A stretch of DNA of 64,000 nucleotides from Peribacillus saganii (GCF_003429095.1 NZ_QVTE01000066.1:1-64000); one strand, 5' to 3'; counted from the stretch's first letter, positions 31,401-42,893 are shown. Program-made: numbers and translations. The notes: generated by a model not told the origin, from the letters alone.

Positions 31401-34079
31401 ATGAAGTTCCGTGAGATGAATAAACAGGAAATAGAAGCGTCCCTGGGGACAAGCGCCCAGCATGGCTTAAAGGAGGAGGAGATAAAACTTCGTCAGAAAC
31501 AGCATGGCTTCAATGAGCTGCGTGAAGGAGAAAAGCAATCTGCGCTTATGTTATTTCTGGCTCAATTCAAGGATTTCATGGTCCTTGTCCTGCTTGCCGC
31601 GACCTTGGTTTCCGGTTTGCTGGGAGAATATATCGATTCGATTGCCATTATTGCGATCATTTTGATCAACGGGTTTCTCGGCTTTTTTCAAGAACGAAAA
31701 GCGGAAAAATCCCTTGATGCACTAAAACAAATGGCAGCACCCCAAGTTCAGATTCTCCGTGAAGGAAACTGGGTAAAAAAGCCATCACGTGAAGTTGTTG
31801 TAGGGGACATCATTAAGTTTTCTAGCGGTGACCGCATTGGTGCTGATTTGCGGATCATTGAAGCAGTTTCCCTTGAAATAGAAGAATCTGCTTTAACCGG
31901 TGAATCCGTTCCGGTAACTAAAATTGCGGAGCCTCTTTATCATTCTGCCGAGTCAATTGGTGATGAAGAAAACATGGCGTTTATGGGCACTATGGTCACA
32001 CGGGGGAGCGGCGTTGGTGCGGTAGTTTCCATTGGTATGGATACATCAATGGGGAAAATTGCTGATTTGCTCCAATCTGCTGAAACAATGGCAACCCCGC
32101 TTCAGCGAAGGCTTGAACAGCTTGGAAAGATCCTGATTACCGCTGCACTGCTTCTTACTATTATAGTAGTAGCTATCGGGGTGCTTCAGGGCCAGGATTT
32201 GTATACGATGTTCCTTGCGGGTGTATCACTCGCCGTTGCTGCCATTCCGGAAGGGCTTCCGGCAATTGTAACCGTGGCACTTTCTTTAGGAGTGCAGCGG
32301 ATGATCAAACAAAATTCAATTGTCCGAAAGCTTCCTGCGGTAGAGACATTAGGGTGTGCTTCGGTTATTTGTTCAGACAAAACAGGCACTATGACGCAAA
32401 ATAAAATGACAGTTACCAATCTTTGGAGCGGTGGAACTAGTTGGACGGTCAGCGGTACCGGATACGAGCCTGAAGGGGAATTTTATGACGGGGAGAAAGC
32501 GGTAAAACCACAGCAGGAAAAATCACTGCAACAGCTGCTGACATTCGGCCTTTTATGCAACAATTCTGAGCTGGTTGACCGGGACGGAAAAAACATCTTG
32601 GATGGTGATCCGACTGAAGGAGCAATGCTTGTTGCTGCATTAAAAGCAGGGCTGACCAGGGATAAGCTGAAAAAAAGCTTTACCGTCATTAAGGAATTCC
32701 CATTTGATTCCACCAGGAAAATGATGAGTGTGGTTGTGAAGGATGATACCGGAAAGCAATTTGTAGTTACAAAGGGTGCGCCGGATGTACTGGTTAGCCA
32801 TTGTGAATCGGTGCTATGGGATAACAAGCTGCAGCTTTTGAATAAGGATCTCAGGCATTCGATCCAAAACGCCGTTGATTCCCTCGCTGCCCAGGCACTT
32901 AGGACGATTGCTGTCGGCTATAAACAAATTGGAGCCGGAACCGTCCTTCTCCGTGAAGAAGAGGCCGAAAAGGACTTAACTTTCATCGGTTTACATGGAA
33001 TGATTGATCCGCCCCGTCCGGAGGTAAAAGAAGCTGTAAAAGAGTGCCATGAAGCCGGCATTAAAACGGTAATGATTACAGGTGACCATGTGGCTACTGC
33101 CAAGGCCATCGCAAAGCAGCTTGGCATTTTAAAGGGCAAAGATAAGGTGCTTGATGGAAGGGCACTCTCGGAAATGTCTGTACAGGAACTTGAGAATGTG
33201 GTGGAAGATGTCGCCGTTTTTGCACGTGTATCTCCTGAGCATAAACTGAAAATCGTAAAAGCCCTGCAGAATAAAGGGCATGTAGTGGCCATGACAGGGG
33301 ACGGAGTAAATGATGCACCAGCCATTAAATCTGCAGATATCGGGATATCAATGGGAATCACAGGAACAGATGTAGCAAAAGAATCATCTTCTTTGATTTT
33401 GCTGGACGACAACTTTGCAACGATTAAATCAGCCATTAAAGAAGGGCGGAATATTTACGAAAACATCCGTAAATTCATCCGCTATTTGCTGGCTTCCAAT
33501 GTTGGTGAAATACTGGTTATGTTTTTTGCCATGCTGCTCGCTCTCCCTTTGCCATTGGTACCGATTCAAATCCTTTGGGTCAACTTAGTTACGGACGGGC
33601 TGCCGGCTTTGGCGCTCGGGCTTGACCGGCCCGAAGGAGATGTTATGAAACGGCATCCAAGAAGTCCGAACGAGGGAGTGTTTTCAAGAGGGCTTGGCTG
33701 GAAAATTATTTCCCGCGGCTTTTTGATCGGACTATCGACGCTTGCAGCATTCATGATTGTTTACAAGAATAATCCTGAAGACCTTGTGTATGCGCAAACT
33801 GTTGCTTTTGCCACATTGGTTCTTGCCCAGCTTATCCATGTTTTTGACTGCAGAAGCGAAAAATCAATCTTTGCCAGAAATCCTTTTGGGAATAAGTATC
33901 TTGTCTGGGCAGTGCTATCTTCCCTGCTGCTCGTCCTTATCGTCATTTATTACCCGCCGCTCCAGCTGATTTTCCATACAGTGCCAATCCTTGCGCATGA
34001 TTGGTTCCTGATTGCGGGGCTGGCTTCGGTACCAACTTTTTTACTTGCGGGATCATTTTTAATAAGTAAATCAAAATAG
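31401..34079 (+). CDS. yloB: P-type calcium-transporting ATPase (YloB type)
   Basis: 892-residue type IIA P-type ATPase. Phosphorylation motif CSDKTGTMT (Asp near 333), actuator-domain LTGES, Ca-site VAAIPEGLPAIV in TM4, hinge MTGDGVNDAPAIK; about ten membrane segments. The closest known relative is B. subtilis YloB, a SERCA-like Ca2+ pump linked to spore germination and heat resistance. ATG 31401 gives the family N terminus MKFREMNKQ, after AAGGGGAAGTG; ATG 31344 is in frame but would add 19 unconserved residues. Confidence 0.95.
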   Translation: MKFREMNKQEIEASLGTSAQHGLKEEEIKLRQKQHGFNELREGEKQSALMLFLAQFKDFMVLVLLAATLVSGLLGEYIDSIAIIAIILINGFLGFFQERKAEKSLDALKQMAAPQVQILREGNWVKKPSREVVVGDIIKFSSGDRIGADLRIIEAVSLEIEESALTGESVPVTKIAEPLYHSAESIGDEENMAFMGTMVTRGSGVGAVVSIGMDTSMGKIADLLQSAETMATPLQRRLEQLGKILITAALLLTIIVVAIGVLQGQDLYTMFLAGVSLAVAAIPEGLPAIVTVALSLGVQRMIKQNSIVRKLPAVETLGCASVICSDKTGTMTQNKMTVTNLWSGGTSWTVSGTGYEPEGEFYDGEKAVKPQQEKSLQQLLTFGLLCNNSELVDRDGKNILDGDPTEGAMLVAALKAGLTRDKLKKSFTVIKEFPFDSTRKMMSVVVKDDTGKQFVVTKGAPDVLVSHCESVLWDNKLQLLNKDLRHSIQNAVDSLAAQALRTIAVGYKQIGAGTVLLREEEAEKDLTFIGLHGMIDPPRPEVKEAVKECHEAGIKTVMITGDHVATAKAIAKQLGILKGKDKVLDGRALSEMSVQELENVVEDVAVFARVSPEHKLKIVKALQNKGHVVAMTGDGVNDAPAIKSADIGISMGITGTDVAKESSSLILLDDNFATIKSAIKEGRNIYENIRKFIRYLLASNVGEILVMFFAMLLALPLPLVPIQILWVNLVTDGLPALALGLDRPEGDVMKRHPRSPNEGVFSRGLGWKIISRGFLIGLSTLAAFMIVYKNNPEDLVYAQTVAFATLVLAQLIHVFDCRSEKSIFARNPFGNKYLVWAVLSSLLLVLIVIYYPPLQLIFHTVPILAHDWFLIAGLASVPTFLLAGSFLISKSK

Positions 34080-34094
34080 TTTATGATATAATTC

Positions 34095-34132
34095 AAAAGG
34101 TAGTAGAGTGTGCTCTATTACCTTTTTGTTTT
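34095..34132 (+). terminator. Terminator after the Ca-ATPase
   Basis: AAAAGGTAGTAGAG and CTCTATTACCTTTT pair with one mismatch, then TGTTTTTT. Confidence 0.88.
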
Positions 34133-34206
34133 TTCTCGAAAAAAGCGGGCGGCAGCAGCTGTTCCCAATATAAAGTGCCAAAAAGATCGATGGGATGTGG
34201 TGTGTC

Positions 34207-35082
34207 ATGGCAGTAAGTATGACCGGATACGGCCGGGGAAAAGCAGAAAGCGGTTCCCTGATTATAACTGTGGAAATGAAATCAGTTAACCACAGATTTC
34301 TTGAGTATAATATCCGAATGCCGCGTCAGTTTTTGATGCTTGAGGAAAAAATAAAAAAAATTGCTGGTCAATACATACGAAGAGGACGGGCAGATATTTT
34401 CGTTTCAGTTGAGGGCGAAGGACTTGTCGACCGGAACCTTAAGCTCGACTGGAAGCTGGCAGACCAATATTTTGAGATTATTGGCCAGGCTAAGGAAAGG
34501 TACGGGCTGAATTTTGAAACTGGGATCAAGGATCTTTTACATATAAACGATATTTTTACAGTCGAGGAAAAGGAAACCCAAAATGAGCAAGCGGAATCCG
34601 TTTTGCTTTCAGCGGTTACCGAAGCTCTTGACGCCCTGCTGAAGATGAGAAAGCAGGAGGGAATCCTTCTTGTCAATGATTTGAGAAGCCATTTGAATAA
34701 AATAAAGGCTTCGGCGGCAGGACTGGCTGAATATGCACCTGAGGTATCCAGGAAATACAGCGACCGGCTTGCCCAAAAGCTTCATGATTTCCTGACAGGG
34801 GCGGTAGATGAGAGCCGGCTGCTTACAGAGGCTGCCATATTTGCCGATAAAGCAGATATCAGTGAAGAGCTTATTCGGCTCGAGAGCCATATATTTCAGT
34901 TTCTTGAAACGCTCGAATTGACGGAGCCAATAGGAAGGAAACTTGATTTCCTTGTTCAGGAGATGAACCGGGAGGTCAACACTATTGGTTCGAAAGCGAA
35001 CGACGCTAAAATTACAAAACAGGTTGTTGAGATGAAAAGCCTGCTTGAAAAGATGAAGGAACAGGTGCAAAATATCGAGTAA
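34207..35082 (+). CDS. yloC: YicC/YloC-family endoribonuclease
   Basis: 291 residues. The conserved N-terminal YicC motif (VSMTGYGRGKAE, then VEMKSVNHRFLEYNIRMPR) and the C-terminal domain with LDFLVQEMNREVNTIGSKAND are both present. Family members are RNA-cleaving enzymes active in RNA decay; the B. subtilis protein's substrate range is not settled. ATG 34207 matches the family start; GTG/ATG forms further upstream add only MWCV. Heads the yloC-remA-gmk-rpoZ group. Confidence 0.92.
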   Translation: MAVSMTGYGRGKAESGSLIITVEMKSVNHRFLEYNIRMPRQFLMLEEKIKKIAGQYIRRGRADIFVSVEGEGLVDRNLKLDWKLADQYFEIIGQAKERYGLNFETGIKDLLHINDIFTVEEKETQNEQAESVLLSAVTEALDALLKMRKQEGILLVNDLRSHLNKIKASAAGLAEYAPEVSRKYSDRLAQKLHDFLTGAVDESRLLTEAAIFADKADISEELIRLESHIFQFLETLELTEPIGRKLDFLVQEMNREVNTIGSKANDAKITKQVVEMKSLLEKMKEQVQNIE

Positions 35083-35136
35083 TCTGATTATGATTTTAGA
35101 GCTAAGGCTACAATAGAATTTGATTGGGGGACAAAG

Positions 35137-35400
35137 ATGTCTATCAAGCTGATTAACATCGGTTTTGGGAATATCGTTTCCGCTAACCGGATTGTGTCGA
35201 TTGTGAGTCCGGAATCGGCTCCGATCAAACGGATCATTCAGGACTCCCGGGATAGGGGCTCATTGATTGATGCAACATACGGACGAAGGACGAGGGCCGT
35301 TATTATTACAGACAGCGACCATGTAATTTTGTCGGCAGTCCAGCCAGAAACAGTGGCTGCCCGCCTTCATGATCGCGATGAAAGTGTGGATGAGGGATAG
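35137..35400 (+). CDS. remA: Extracellular matrix regulator RemA (YlzA)
   Basis: 87 residues. DNA-binding activator of biofilm matrix genes (eps, tapA) and osmoprotection genes in B. subtilis; forms ring oligomers. Basic loop [22 protein letters not shown] is characteristic. Ribosome site TTGGGGGA. Directly followed by gmk. Confidence 0.95.
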   Translation: MSIKLINIGFGNIVSANRIVSIVSPESAPIKRIIQDSRDRGSLIDATYGRRTRAVIITDSDHVILSAVQPETVAARLHDRDESVDEG

Positions 35401-36024
<624 letters not shown>

Positions 36025-36027
36025 TAA

Positions 36028-36243
36028 ATGTTATATCCATCTATAGATTCATTGCTTGAAAAGATTGACTCAAAATATTCACTCGTATCTGTTGCAGCTA
36101 AGCGAGCAAGAACAATGCAGGAGAACAAGCCAACAAAGCTTGAAAAGCCAGTATCACATAAATTTGTCGGCCAGGCCCTGGAAGAAATCCATTCAGGAAT
36201 CCTGAAGTACACTAATTCCTACGACGAAAAAAAGGAATCCTAA
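36028..36243 (+). CDS. rpoZ: RNA polymerase omega subunit
   Basis: 71 residues. Conserved [19 protein letters not shown], then AAKRARTMQ, and [15 protein letters not shown]. Small subunit that assists beta' folding and assembly. Starts 3 bases after gmk with CTGGAGG within the gmk end. Confidence 0.96.
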   Translation: MLYPSIDSLLEKIDSKYSLVSVAAKRARTMQENKPTKLEKPVSHKFVGQALEEIHSGILKYTNSYDEKKES

Positions 36244-36317
36244 TTTACCGGGAAAAGAAAATATTGACCGTCTTTTTAATTAAGTTGCAGTTCCGTAATT
36301 TCTTATCCTGGATCAGC

Positions 36318-36357
36318 GAAAATCCTTGTCATTTTTCCATATGGCAAGGATTTTTGA
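36318..36357 (+). terminator. Terminator after rpoZ
   Basis: AAAATCCTTGTC and GCAAGGATTTTT pair around an A/T-rich loop, with T tract. Bases 36358-36475 hold no gene. Confidence 0.9.
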
Positions 36358-36475
36358 TTGTTGATGAAAATAAACTGCCAGAGTATGTCATTTGAGGCAG
36401 GAAGATTGTAATTAGGTGAAAAAAAGCGGACAATCCTTCATAATGAAATAAGTAAGATAGGCTGGGGGAATATAC

Positions 36476-37693
36476 ATGCTTAACGATAAAAATATATTGC
36501 TTTGTGTTACCGGCGGAATTGCCGTTTTCAAAGCTGCGGCACTAACTAGCAAGCTGACGCAAGCTGGAGCTGCTGTAAAAGTGCTTATGAGTGATTCGGC
36601 ACAAAAATTTGTAACACCTTTAACGTTTCAGGCGCTTTCCAGAAACGATGTGTATACAGAAACCTTTGATGAAAAAAATCCTGAGGTTATTTCCCACATA
36701 GACCTTGCAGACTGGGCTGACCTAATACTGATAGCACCGGCCACTGCCAATGTGATCGGAAAGCTGGCAAACGGTATTGCTGACGACATGCTCACGACTA
36801 CACTGCTTGCAGCGACCGCTCCTGTCTGGATCGCTCCAGCAATGAACGTACACATGTATAGCCATCCGGCTGTGCAAAGAAACATGGATCAGTTAATTGG
36901 ATTTGGCTATGAATTCCTCGAGCCATCAGAAGGATTTCTTGCATGCGGCTATGTTGGCAAAGGCCGTCTGGAGGAGCCAGAAACAATTGTAGCAAGATTA
37001 TCAGACTACTTTTCTGGGACAGCCGCCAAACCTTTAGCAGGAAGAAATATAGTCGTTACAGCGGGGCCGACAAGGGAAAAAATTGATCCAGTCCGGTTTA
37101 TTTCTAACCACAGCACAGGCAAAATGGGTTATGCGCTTGCAAGGCAGGCTGCAGCACTGGGTGCAGATGTTAAGCTTATCTCAGGTCCGGTACAAATTCC
37201 TGCTCCTCCAGGTGTCTCTATTATCAAGGTAGAATCGGCGGCTGAAATGTACGAGGAAGCCTTGAAAGCTTTCCCGACTGCTGATGCCGTAGTTAAAACA
37301 GCTGCCGTGGCCGATTACACACCAGCAGTCTATCATAAGCAAAAAGTTAAAAAACAGCCTGGCAGCCAAGTTCTTGAATTGGAACGGACAAAGGATATCT
37401 TAATGGCACTTGGAAATGAAAAACAGCAGCATCAGGTGCTGGTTGGATTTGCCGCTGAAACAGAAAAACTTGATGAGTATGCTATCGGAAAGCTGCAGCG
37501 AAAAAATGCCGATATGATAGTTGCCAATAATGTTACGGTTTCAGGCGCGGGATTTGGAACGGATACCAATATCGTAACAATTTATAAAAAGGATGGAAGC
37601 AAGATGGAGCTTCCGCAAATGAGCAAACAGCAAGTTGCTAAAGTAATCCTTGATGAGGTAACAGCAATGCTAAACGGGAATAATCGTCCATGA
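36476..37693 (+). CDS. coaBC: Bifunctional phosphopantothenoylcysteine decarboxylase / phosphopantothenate--cysteine ligase
   Basis: 405 residues, two steps of coenzyme A synthesis. N-terminal FMN-dependent CoaC (about 1-185): PATANVIGKLANGIADDML, PAMNVHMYSHP and the catalytic Cys in LACGYVGKGRLEEPE. C-terminal CoaB (about 190-400): VTAGPTREKIDPVRFISNHS and KTAAVADYTP. Ribosome site GGGGGAA. The end overlaps priA by ATGA. Confidence 0.97.
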   Translation: MLNDKNILLCVTGGIAVFKAAALTSKLTQAGAAVKVLMSDSAQKFVTPLTFQALSRNDVYTETFDEKNPEVISHIDLADWADLILIAPATANVIGKLANGIADDMLTTTLLAATAPVWIAPAMNVHMYSHPAVQRNMDQLIGFGYEFLEPSEGFLACGYVGKGRLEEPETIVARLSDYFSGTAAKPLAGRNIVVTAGPTREKIDPVRFISNHSTGKMGYALARQAAALGADVKLISGPVQIPAPPGVSIIKVESAAEMYEEALKAFPTADAVVKTAAVADYTPAVYHKQKVKKQPGSQVLELERTKDILMALGNEKQQHQVLVGFAAETEKLDEYAIGKLQRKNADMIVANNVTVSGAGFGTDTNIVTIYKKDGSKMELPQMSKQQVAKVILDEVTAMLNGNNRP

Positions 37694-40104
37694 GCATTGC
37701 TTCAGTTATTGTTGATGTACCTGCCAAGCAGACGGATAGGGAATTTGATTATTTAATTCCAGATAAGTGGAAAAGTATAATCCGACCCGGGATAAGGGTA
37801 GTTGTACCGTTTGGACCAAGAATGGTCCAGGGCTTCGTAACAGGAATAAAAGAGAGCTCTGATCTTAAAAAATTGAGAGAAATTAAAGAGCCAATGGATT
37901 TAGAGCCAGTCTTAAATGATGAACTTTTGCAGCTGGGCGACTGGATGACCGAACAAACGCTAAGCTTTAAAGTCTCTGCACTTCAGGCCATGCTTCCAGC
38001 GGCTATGAAGGCCAAGTATGAAAAAAATGTTGAGCTTACTGATCTGACTTCGTTTGATAGGATGCATGAAGATGTGCGCTCCCTTTTTAAACATAGAAAA
38101 ACATTGACCTGGAAAGAAATGCTTGAGGCCGGAAAGCCTTCACTGTTCCATAAAGAATTACAGAATGGAAATCTGGAAGTCGTCTACTATGTAAAAAACC
38201 GGTTGAACAAAAAGACAGTTCGCCATGTTAAACCATTATTGAGCACGGAGGAGCTATCAGAAGCACTTGATTCCCTCTCGGCATCCGCTAAAAAACAGCG
38301 GCAAATAGTAGAACATTTTTTACATGCCCCAGAATCCGTCTCCCTAAAAAATCTGCTGGAAATCGTTCATAGCTCGGCCGCAGCAGTAAAGGCTCTTGTA
38401 GAAAAAGGCATTCTCGCTGAATATGACGAAGAAATCTACCGTGATCCTTATGAAAACCGCAGCTTTGAAGAAACGAGCGCATTCCGATTGACCGATGAGC
38501 AAGCAGCGGCACTGGGGCCAATCAATGCGGCCGTTGATGCAGAAAGGAATGATATCTTTCTTTTATACGGGATAACAGGCAGCGGAAAAACAGAGATTTA
38601 CCTTCAGGCAATTGATAAAGTTATACAAAACGGCAAGGAAGCCATTATGCTTGTACCTGAAATTTCTCTTACCCCCCAAACGGTAAAACGGTTTAAAGAG
38701 CGTTTTGGAAATCAGGTGGCCGTACTTCACAGCGGTTTATCAGTGGGAGAAAAATATGACGAGTGGCGAAAAATTCACCGCCAGGAGGTCAAGGTAGTAG
38801 TAGGGGCCCGGTCCGCTGTATTTGCGCCATTCCAAAACATAGGCCTCATCGTTATTGATGAGGAGCATGAAGGAAGCTATAAACAGGAGGAACCGCCACG
38901 CTACCATGCACGTGATATTGCGATCCAAAGAGGGCTGTCGCACAGCTGTCCAGTGATTCTTGGGAGCGCCACTCCTTCGCTTGAGTCGTTTGCAAGGGCA
39001 CAAAAAGGTGTTTATAAGCTGCTTTCACTGACAAAACGGATGAATAATAGTACACTTCCTTCAGTCGAGATTGTCGATATGAGAGAAGAGCTTCGGACAG
39101 GCAACCGTTCGATGTTTTCTGAGAAACTTTTTGCCAAACTGGAGGACAGGCTGACTAAGGGTGAACAAACCGTCCTGTTTCTAAATAAACGAGGGCACTC
39201 ATCCTTTGTTATGTGCAGGAGCTGCGGAGTGGTCATCAATTGCCCTGATTGCGATATTTCTCTCACATATCATCGCAGCAACCACTCCCTAAAATGCCAT
39301 TATTGCGGCCATGAAGAAGGCATGCCGCCTGTATGCCCTGAATGCGGCAGTGACCATATCCGGTTTTTTGGAACTGGGACCCAGAAGGTTGAAGAAGAGC
39401 TTGGGAAAATTCTGCCCAATGCGAGAGTAATCCGGATGGATGTAGATACTACAAGCAAAAAAGGATCACATGAGCTGCTCCTGAACGCTTTTCAGGAAGG
39501 TAAGGCCGATATCTTGCTTGGGACCCAGATGATTGCCAAGGGTCTTGATTTTCCCAACATCACACTTGTAGGTGTTTTATCTGCAGATACGATGCTTCAT
39601 CTTCCCGATTTTCGGGCGTCAGAAAAAACCTTTCAGCTGCTTACTCAGGTCAGCGGAAGGGCAGGCCGACACCAGCTTAAGGGCGAGGTGGTCATCCAGA
39701 CTTATACGCCAGAACACTATAGTATTGAACTTGCGGCACGCCAGGACTTTGATACTTTTTTTGAAAAAGAAATGGAAATAAGAAGGCTAAACCACTATCC
39801 GCCGTATTTTTATTTAGCCCTTGTAACCGTGTTCCATGAAGATTTAATAAAAACAGTATCAGTCACAGAGAAAATTACGAAGTACTTGCGCTCTAACTTG
39901 AGCCGTCAGGCTATCATCCTTGGGCCGGTCGCCTCTCCGCTAAGCCGCGTAAAGAATAGATATAGATACCAATGTTTGATAAAATACAAGCGGGAACCGG
40001 GCTTGAACGCACTGCTGAAAAATATTATCAACAATTTTCAGCAGGAGACAGCAAAAGGACAGCTGCAAATTGCAATCGATTTAAATCCGCAGATGATGAT
40101 GTAA
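37690..40104 (+). CDS. priA: Primosomal protein N' (replication restart helicase PriA)
   Basis: 804 residues. Reloads the replisome at stalled forks. DNA-binding 3'BD domain (about 1-110), helicase with Walker A GITGSGKTEIY (about 296-306), DEEH box, and eight zinc-binding cysteines (CRSCGVVINCPDC, CHYCG, CPECG). Full length. Confidence 0.97.
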   Translation: MSIASVIVDVPAKQTDREFDYLIPDKWKSIIRPGIRVVVPFGPRMVQGFVTGIKESSDLKKLREIKEPMDLEPVLNDELLQLGDWMTEQTLSFKVSALQAMLPAAMKAKYEKNVELTDLTSFDRMHEDVRSLFKHRKTLTWKEMLEAGKPSLFHKELQNGNLEVVYYVKNRLNKKTVRHVKPLLSTEELSEALDSLSASAKKQRQIVEHFLHAPESVSLKNLLEIVHSSAAAVKALVEKGILAEYDEEIYRDPYENRSFEETSAFRLTDEQAAALGPINAAVDAERNDIFLLYGITGSGKTEIYLQAIDKVIQNGKEAIMLVPEISLTPQTVKRFKERFGNQVAVLHSGLSVGEKYDEWRKIHRQEVKVVVGARSAVFAPFQNIGLIVIDEEHEGSYKQEEPPRYHARDIAIQRGLSHSCPVILGSATPSLESFARAQKGVYKLLSLTKRMNNSTLPSVEIVDMREELRTGNRSMFSEKLFAKLEDRLTKGEQTVLFLNKRGHSSFVMCRSCGVVINCPDCDISLTYHRSNHSLKCHYCGHEEGMPPVCPECGSDHIRFFGTGTQKVEEELGKILPNARVIRMDVDTTSKKGSHELLLNAFQEGKADILLGTQMIAKGLDFPNITLVGVLSADTMLHLPDFRASEKTFQLLTQVSGRAGRHQLKGEVVIQTYTPEHYSIELAARQDFDTFFEKEMEIRRLNHYPPYFYLALVTVFHEDLIKTVSVTEKITKYLRSNLSRQAIILGPVASPLSRVKNRYRYQCLIKYKREPGLNALLKNIINNFQQETAKGQLQIAIDLNPQMMM

Positions 40105-40118
40105 GGAGTAATTATAAT

Positions 40119-40604
40119 TTGGCTATTTTACCCATTGTGATGTATCCAGACGACGTTCTGGAGCAAAGATGTACAAAAGTGGCAAGTTTTAATAAAAAAT
40201 TGGCAAAACTGTTAGACAATATGTATGAGACCATGATTGCAGCTGATGGAGTCGGTCTTGCTGCTCCCCAGGTCGGTGTTAGCCAGCAGGTAGCCATTGT
40301 CGATATCGGTGATGAGAGTGGAATCATTGAAATGATAAACCCGGAAATACTAGTGACAGACGGCGAGCAAACTGGTCCGGAGGGCTGCTTAAGTTTTCCG
40401 GGCACATACGGCGAGGTTTCAAGGCCATATTTTGTAAAAATCCGGGCGCAGGACCGAAAAGGACGGTTCTTTGAGCTGGCTGCCGAAGATTTCCTGGCGA
40501 GGGCCATCCAGCATGAAATTGACCACCTGAATGGTGTTCTGTTTACCTCTAAAATCACAGCTTATTTAACCGAAGAAGAGTTGGAAAGGTATGAAGAAGA
40601 ATGA
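40119..40604 (+). CDS. def: Peptide deformylase
   Basis: 161 residues, removing N-formyl from new proteins. Three motifs are intact: [18 protein letters not shown] and QHEIDHLNG, supplying Cys and two His metal ligands. The start is TTG 40119 with AAGGAG 10 bases upstream; this gives the family N terminus and length (B. subtilis 160). A much longer frame from 39972 runs inside priA and is rejected. Overlaps fmt by 4 bases. Confidence 0.96.
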   Translation: MAILPIVMYPDDVLEQRCTKVASFNKKLAKLLDNMYETMIAADGVGLAAPQVGVSQQVAIVDIGDESGIIEMINPEILVTDGEQTGPEGCLSFPGTYGEVSRPYFVKIRAQDRKGRFFELAAEDFLARAIQHEIDHLNGVLFTSKITAYLTEEELERYEEE

Positions 40605-41545
40605 CAAAAATCGTCTTTATGGGAACCCCGGATTTTTCTGTACCGGTGCTTAAAAGAATCATCGCGGAAGGCTATGAGGTAATCGGGGTAGTTACACAAC
40701 CGGATCGCCCTGTTGGCAGAAAAAGGGTACTAACCCCGCCTCCGGTTAAAGTTGAAGCAGAGAAACATGGGATCCCGGTTTTTCAGCCTGAAAAAATCCG
40801 TATCCAAGAGGAACTCGCACCAATCCTTGCCTTAAATCCGGACCTTGTCGTAACGGCTGCCTTTGGCCAAATTCTTCCTAATGACCTGCTTGAGGCTCCT
40901 AAATATGGCTGTATTAACGTACACGCCTCACTGCTTCCTGAGCTGCGGGGAGGTGCGCCTATCCATTATGCTATTTTGGAGGGAAAAGAAAAGACGGGAA
41001 TCACAATCATGTATATGGCTGAAAAGCTGGATGCGGGTGATATCCTTACACAGGCTGAAATTGCAATAAAAGAAGACGATACAACTGGCACGCTGTTCGA
41101 AAAACTGAGTGTACTTGGCTCAGACCTGCTTGCTCAAACTCTTCCAAAGCTAATAAAGGGAGAGCTCACTCCTATTCCACAAAACCATATGAAGGCAACT
41201 TTTGCGCCGAACATTAGAAGGGAACAGGAAAAAATAGACTGGAATAAATCAGGTGAAGACATATACAATCAGATCCGCGGCCTGAATCCTTGGCCTGTAG
41301 CTTATACGTCCTTAAACGGGGATGTCATGAAAGTATGGAGTGCAAGGAAAGCCGAAGCAAGCAACAATGGGGTACCCGGTGAAGTCATTGGCCTCCTTGA
41401 TGATGGCATAAAAGTTAGAACCGGAAATTCAACCGCGGTGATCATTACCGAGCTTCAGCCTGCTGGGAAGAAGCGAATAAGTGCGAAGGATTATTTGCGC
41501 GGTGCTGGTGCGATGGTTGAAACTGGCTGGAAGTTAGGTGAATAG
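40601..41545 (+). CDS. fmt: Methionyl-tRNA formyltransferase
   Basis: 314 residues, formylating initiator Met-tRNA with 10-formyl-THF. Motifs [20 protein letters not shown] (catalytic Asn/His region, about 107-126) and KLDAGDIL; C-terminal tRNA-binding OB-like domain from about 205. Coupled to def, whose product removes the same formyl group. Confidence 0.97.
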   Translation: MTKIVFMGTPDFSVPVLKRIIAEGYEVIGVVTQPDRPVGRKRVLTPPPVKVEAEKHGIPVFQPEKIRIQEELAPILALNPDLVVTAAFGQILPNDLLEAPKYGCINVHASLLPELRGGAPIHYAILEGKEKTGITIMYMAEKLDAGDILTQAEIAIKEDDTTGTLFEKLSVLGSDLLAQTLPKLIKGELTPIPQNHMKATFAPNIRREQEKIDWNKSGEDIYNQIRGLNPWPVAYTSLNGDVMKVWSARKAEASNNGVPGEVIGLLDDGIKVRTGNSTAVIITELQPAGKKRISAKDYLRGAGAMVETGWKLGE

Positions 41546-41546
41546 A

Positions 41547-42893
41547 ATGGCAGCTAAGAAAAAAGGAGTTCGCGAAATTGCTCTTGAGATTCTCCAATCG
41601 GTTGAAAAAAACCAATCGTACAGCAATTTACTGCTTAATTCAACTATTAACAAATATAAGCTTTCCCAATCAGACAGCGGGCTTCTTACGGAATTAACGT
41701 ATGGAACCCTGCAGCGCAGGATGACTCTTGATTATTTTCTTGAACCCTTTCTGGGTAACGGAAAAAAAGTAGAGGACTGGGTTATGATTCTCCTGCGCCT
41801 GTCGGTCTACCAGATGACATTCCTGGATAAGGTCCCGGATCATGCAATATTATTTGAAGCAGTAGAAATCGCTAAAAAACGCGGTCATAAAGGAATAGCT
41901 TCAATGGTAAACGGGGTATTAAGAAATATCCAGCGCAAAGGCCTGCCATCCCTTGATGAAATTAAGGATGAGGACGAACGCTTAGCCATTTCCACAAGCC
42001 ATCCAACATGGCTTGTGAAGCGCTGGGTTGACCAATTCGGCTTTGATAAGACAGAGGCTATGTGTGAGTTGAATTTGCATGCTCCTGTGCAGACGGCACG
42101 TGTAAATAAAACGATTTTGTCCAGGAAGGAACTGATCTTACGTCTTGAGGAAGAAGGGTTTTATGTGGAACCGAGTCCTATTCTTCACGAAGCAATCAGG
42201 TGCCTGAAGGGTAATCTCGCACACTCTAATGCTTACAAGGAAGGCTTGTTAACGATTCAGGACGAAAGCTCGATGCTTGTTGCATATGCCCTTGGAGCTA
42301 AGGGCGATGATTGGGTGCTGGACAGCTGTTCTGCACCTGGAGGAAAAACGACCCATATTGCAGAAGGCTTGTCATCAGGTAAAGTTTTTGCCCTTGATCT
42401 TCATGAGCACAAGGTAAAACTTGTCGCGGAACAGGCTGAACGACTGCATCTGAATAATATCGAAATAAAAGCAACCGATAGCCGCAAAGCAGGGGAGCTG
42501 TTTGAACAGCAAACATTTGATAAAGTTCTTGTAGATGCCCCATGTTCAGGTTTAGGGGTAATGCGTCGTAAGCCTGATTTGAAGTATTCCAAATCAGAAA
42601 ATGATATTATGAGGCTTTCAAGTATTCAGCGAACGCTGCTTCAGGCGGTTGCTCCCCTTTTAAAACAGGAAGGAACACTAGTTTATAGCACGTGTACGGT
42701 GGATAAGGAAGAAAACGAAAGGGTAGCTGATGCCTTCCTGAGCGCCCATCCGGATTTTGAACCGGATTTATCCCTTGCTAACCGTATGCCACAAGAAGTA
42801 CAGCCATTTGTAGACCAGCATGAGATTCAAATTTTCCCACAGGATTTTGGCAGTGATGGTTTTTATATAGCTTGCTTCAGAAAGAAGGTGTAA
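41547..42893 (+). CDS. rsmB: 16S rRNA (cytosine-967-C5)-methyltransferase RsmB
   Basis: 448 residues. N-terminal NusB-like domain (about 1-140) and C-terminal SAM methyltransferase with LDSCSAPGGKTTHIAEG, VDAPCSGLGVMRRKPD (first Cys) and VYSTCTVDKEENE (catalytic Cys). ATG 41547 follows TTAGGTG; an in-frame GTG at 41538 overlaps that site. Confidence 0.96.
   Translation: MAAKKKGVREIALEILQSVEKNQSYSNLLLNSTINKYKLSQSDSGLLTELTYGTLQRRMTLDYFLEPFLGNGKKVEDWVMILLRLSVYQMTFLDKVPDHAILFEAVEIAKKRGHKGIASMVNGVLRNIQRKGLPSLDEIKDEDERLAISTSHPTWLVKRWVDQFGFDKTEAMCELNLHAPVQTARVNKTILSRKELILRLEEEGFYVEPSPILHEAIRCLKGNLAHSNAYKEGLLTIQDESSMLVAYALGAKGDDWVLDSCSAPGGKTTHIAEGLSSGKVFALDLHEHKVKLVAEQAERLHLNNIEIKATDSRKAGELFEQQTFDKVLVDAPCSGLGVMRRKPDLKYSKSENDIMRLSSIQRTLLQAVAPLLKQEGTLVYSTCTVDKEENERVADAFLSAHPDFEPDLSLANRMPQEVQPFVDQHEIQIFPQDFGSDGFYIACFRKKV

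Noticed and set aside
39972-40118. N-terminal extension of peptide deformylase
   Set aside because: It lies inside priA. The TTG at 40119 has its own AAGGAG and gives the family length.
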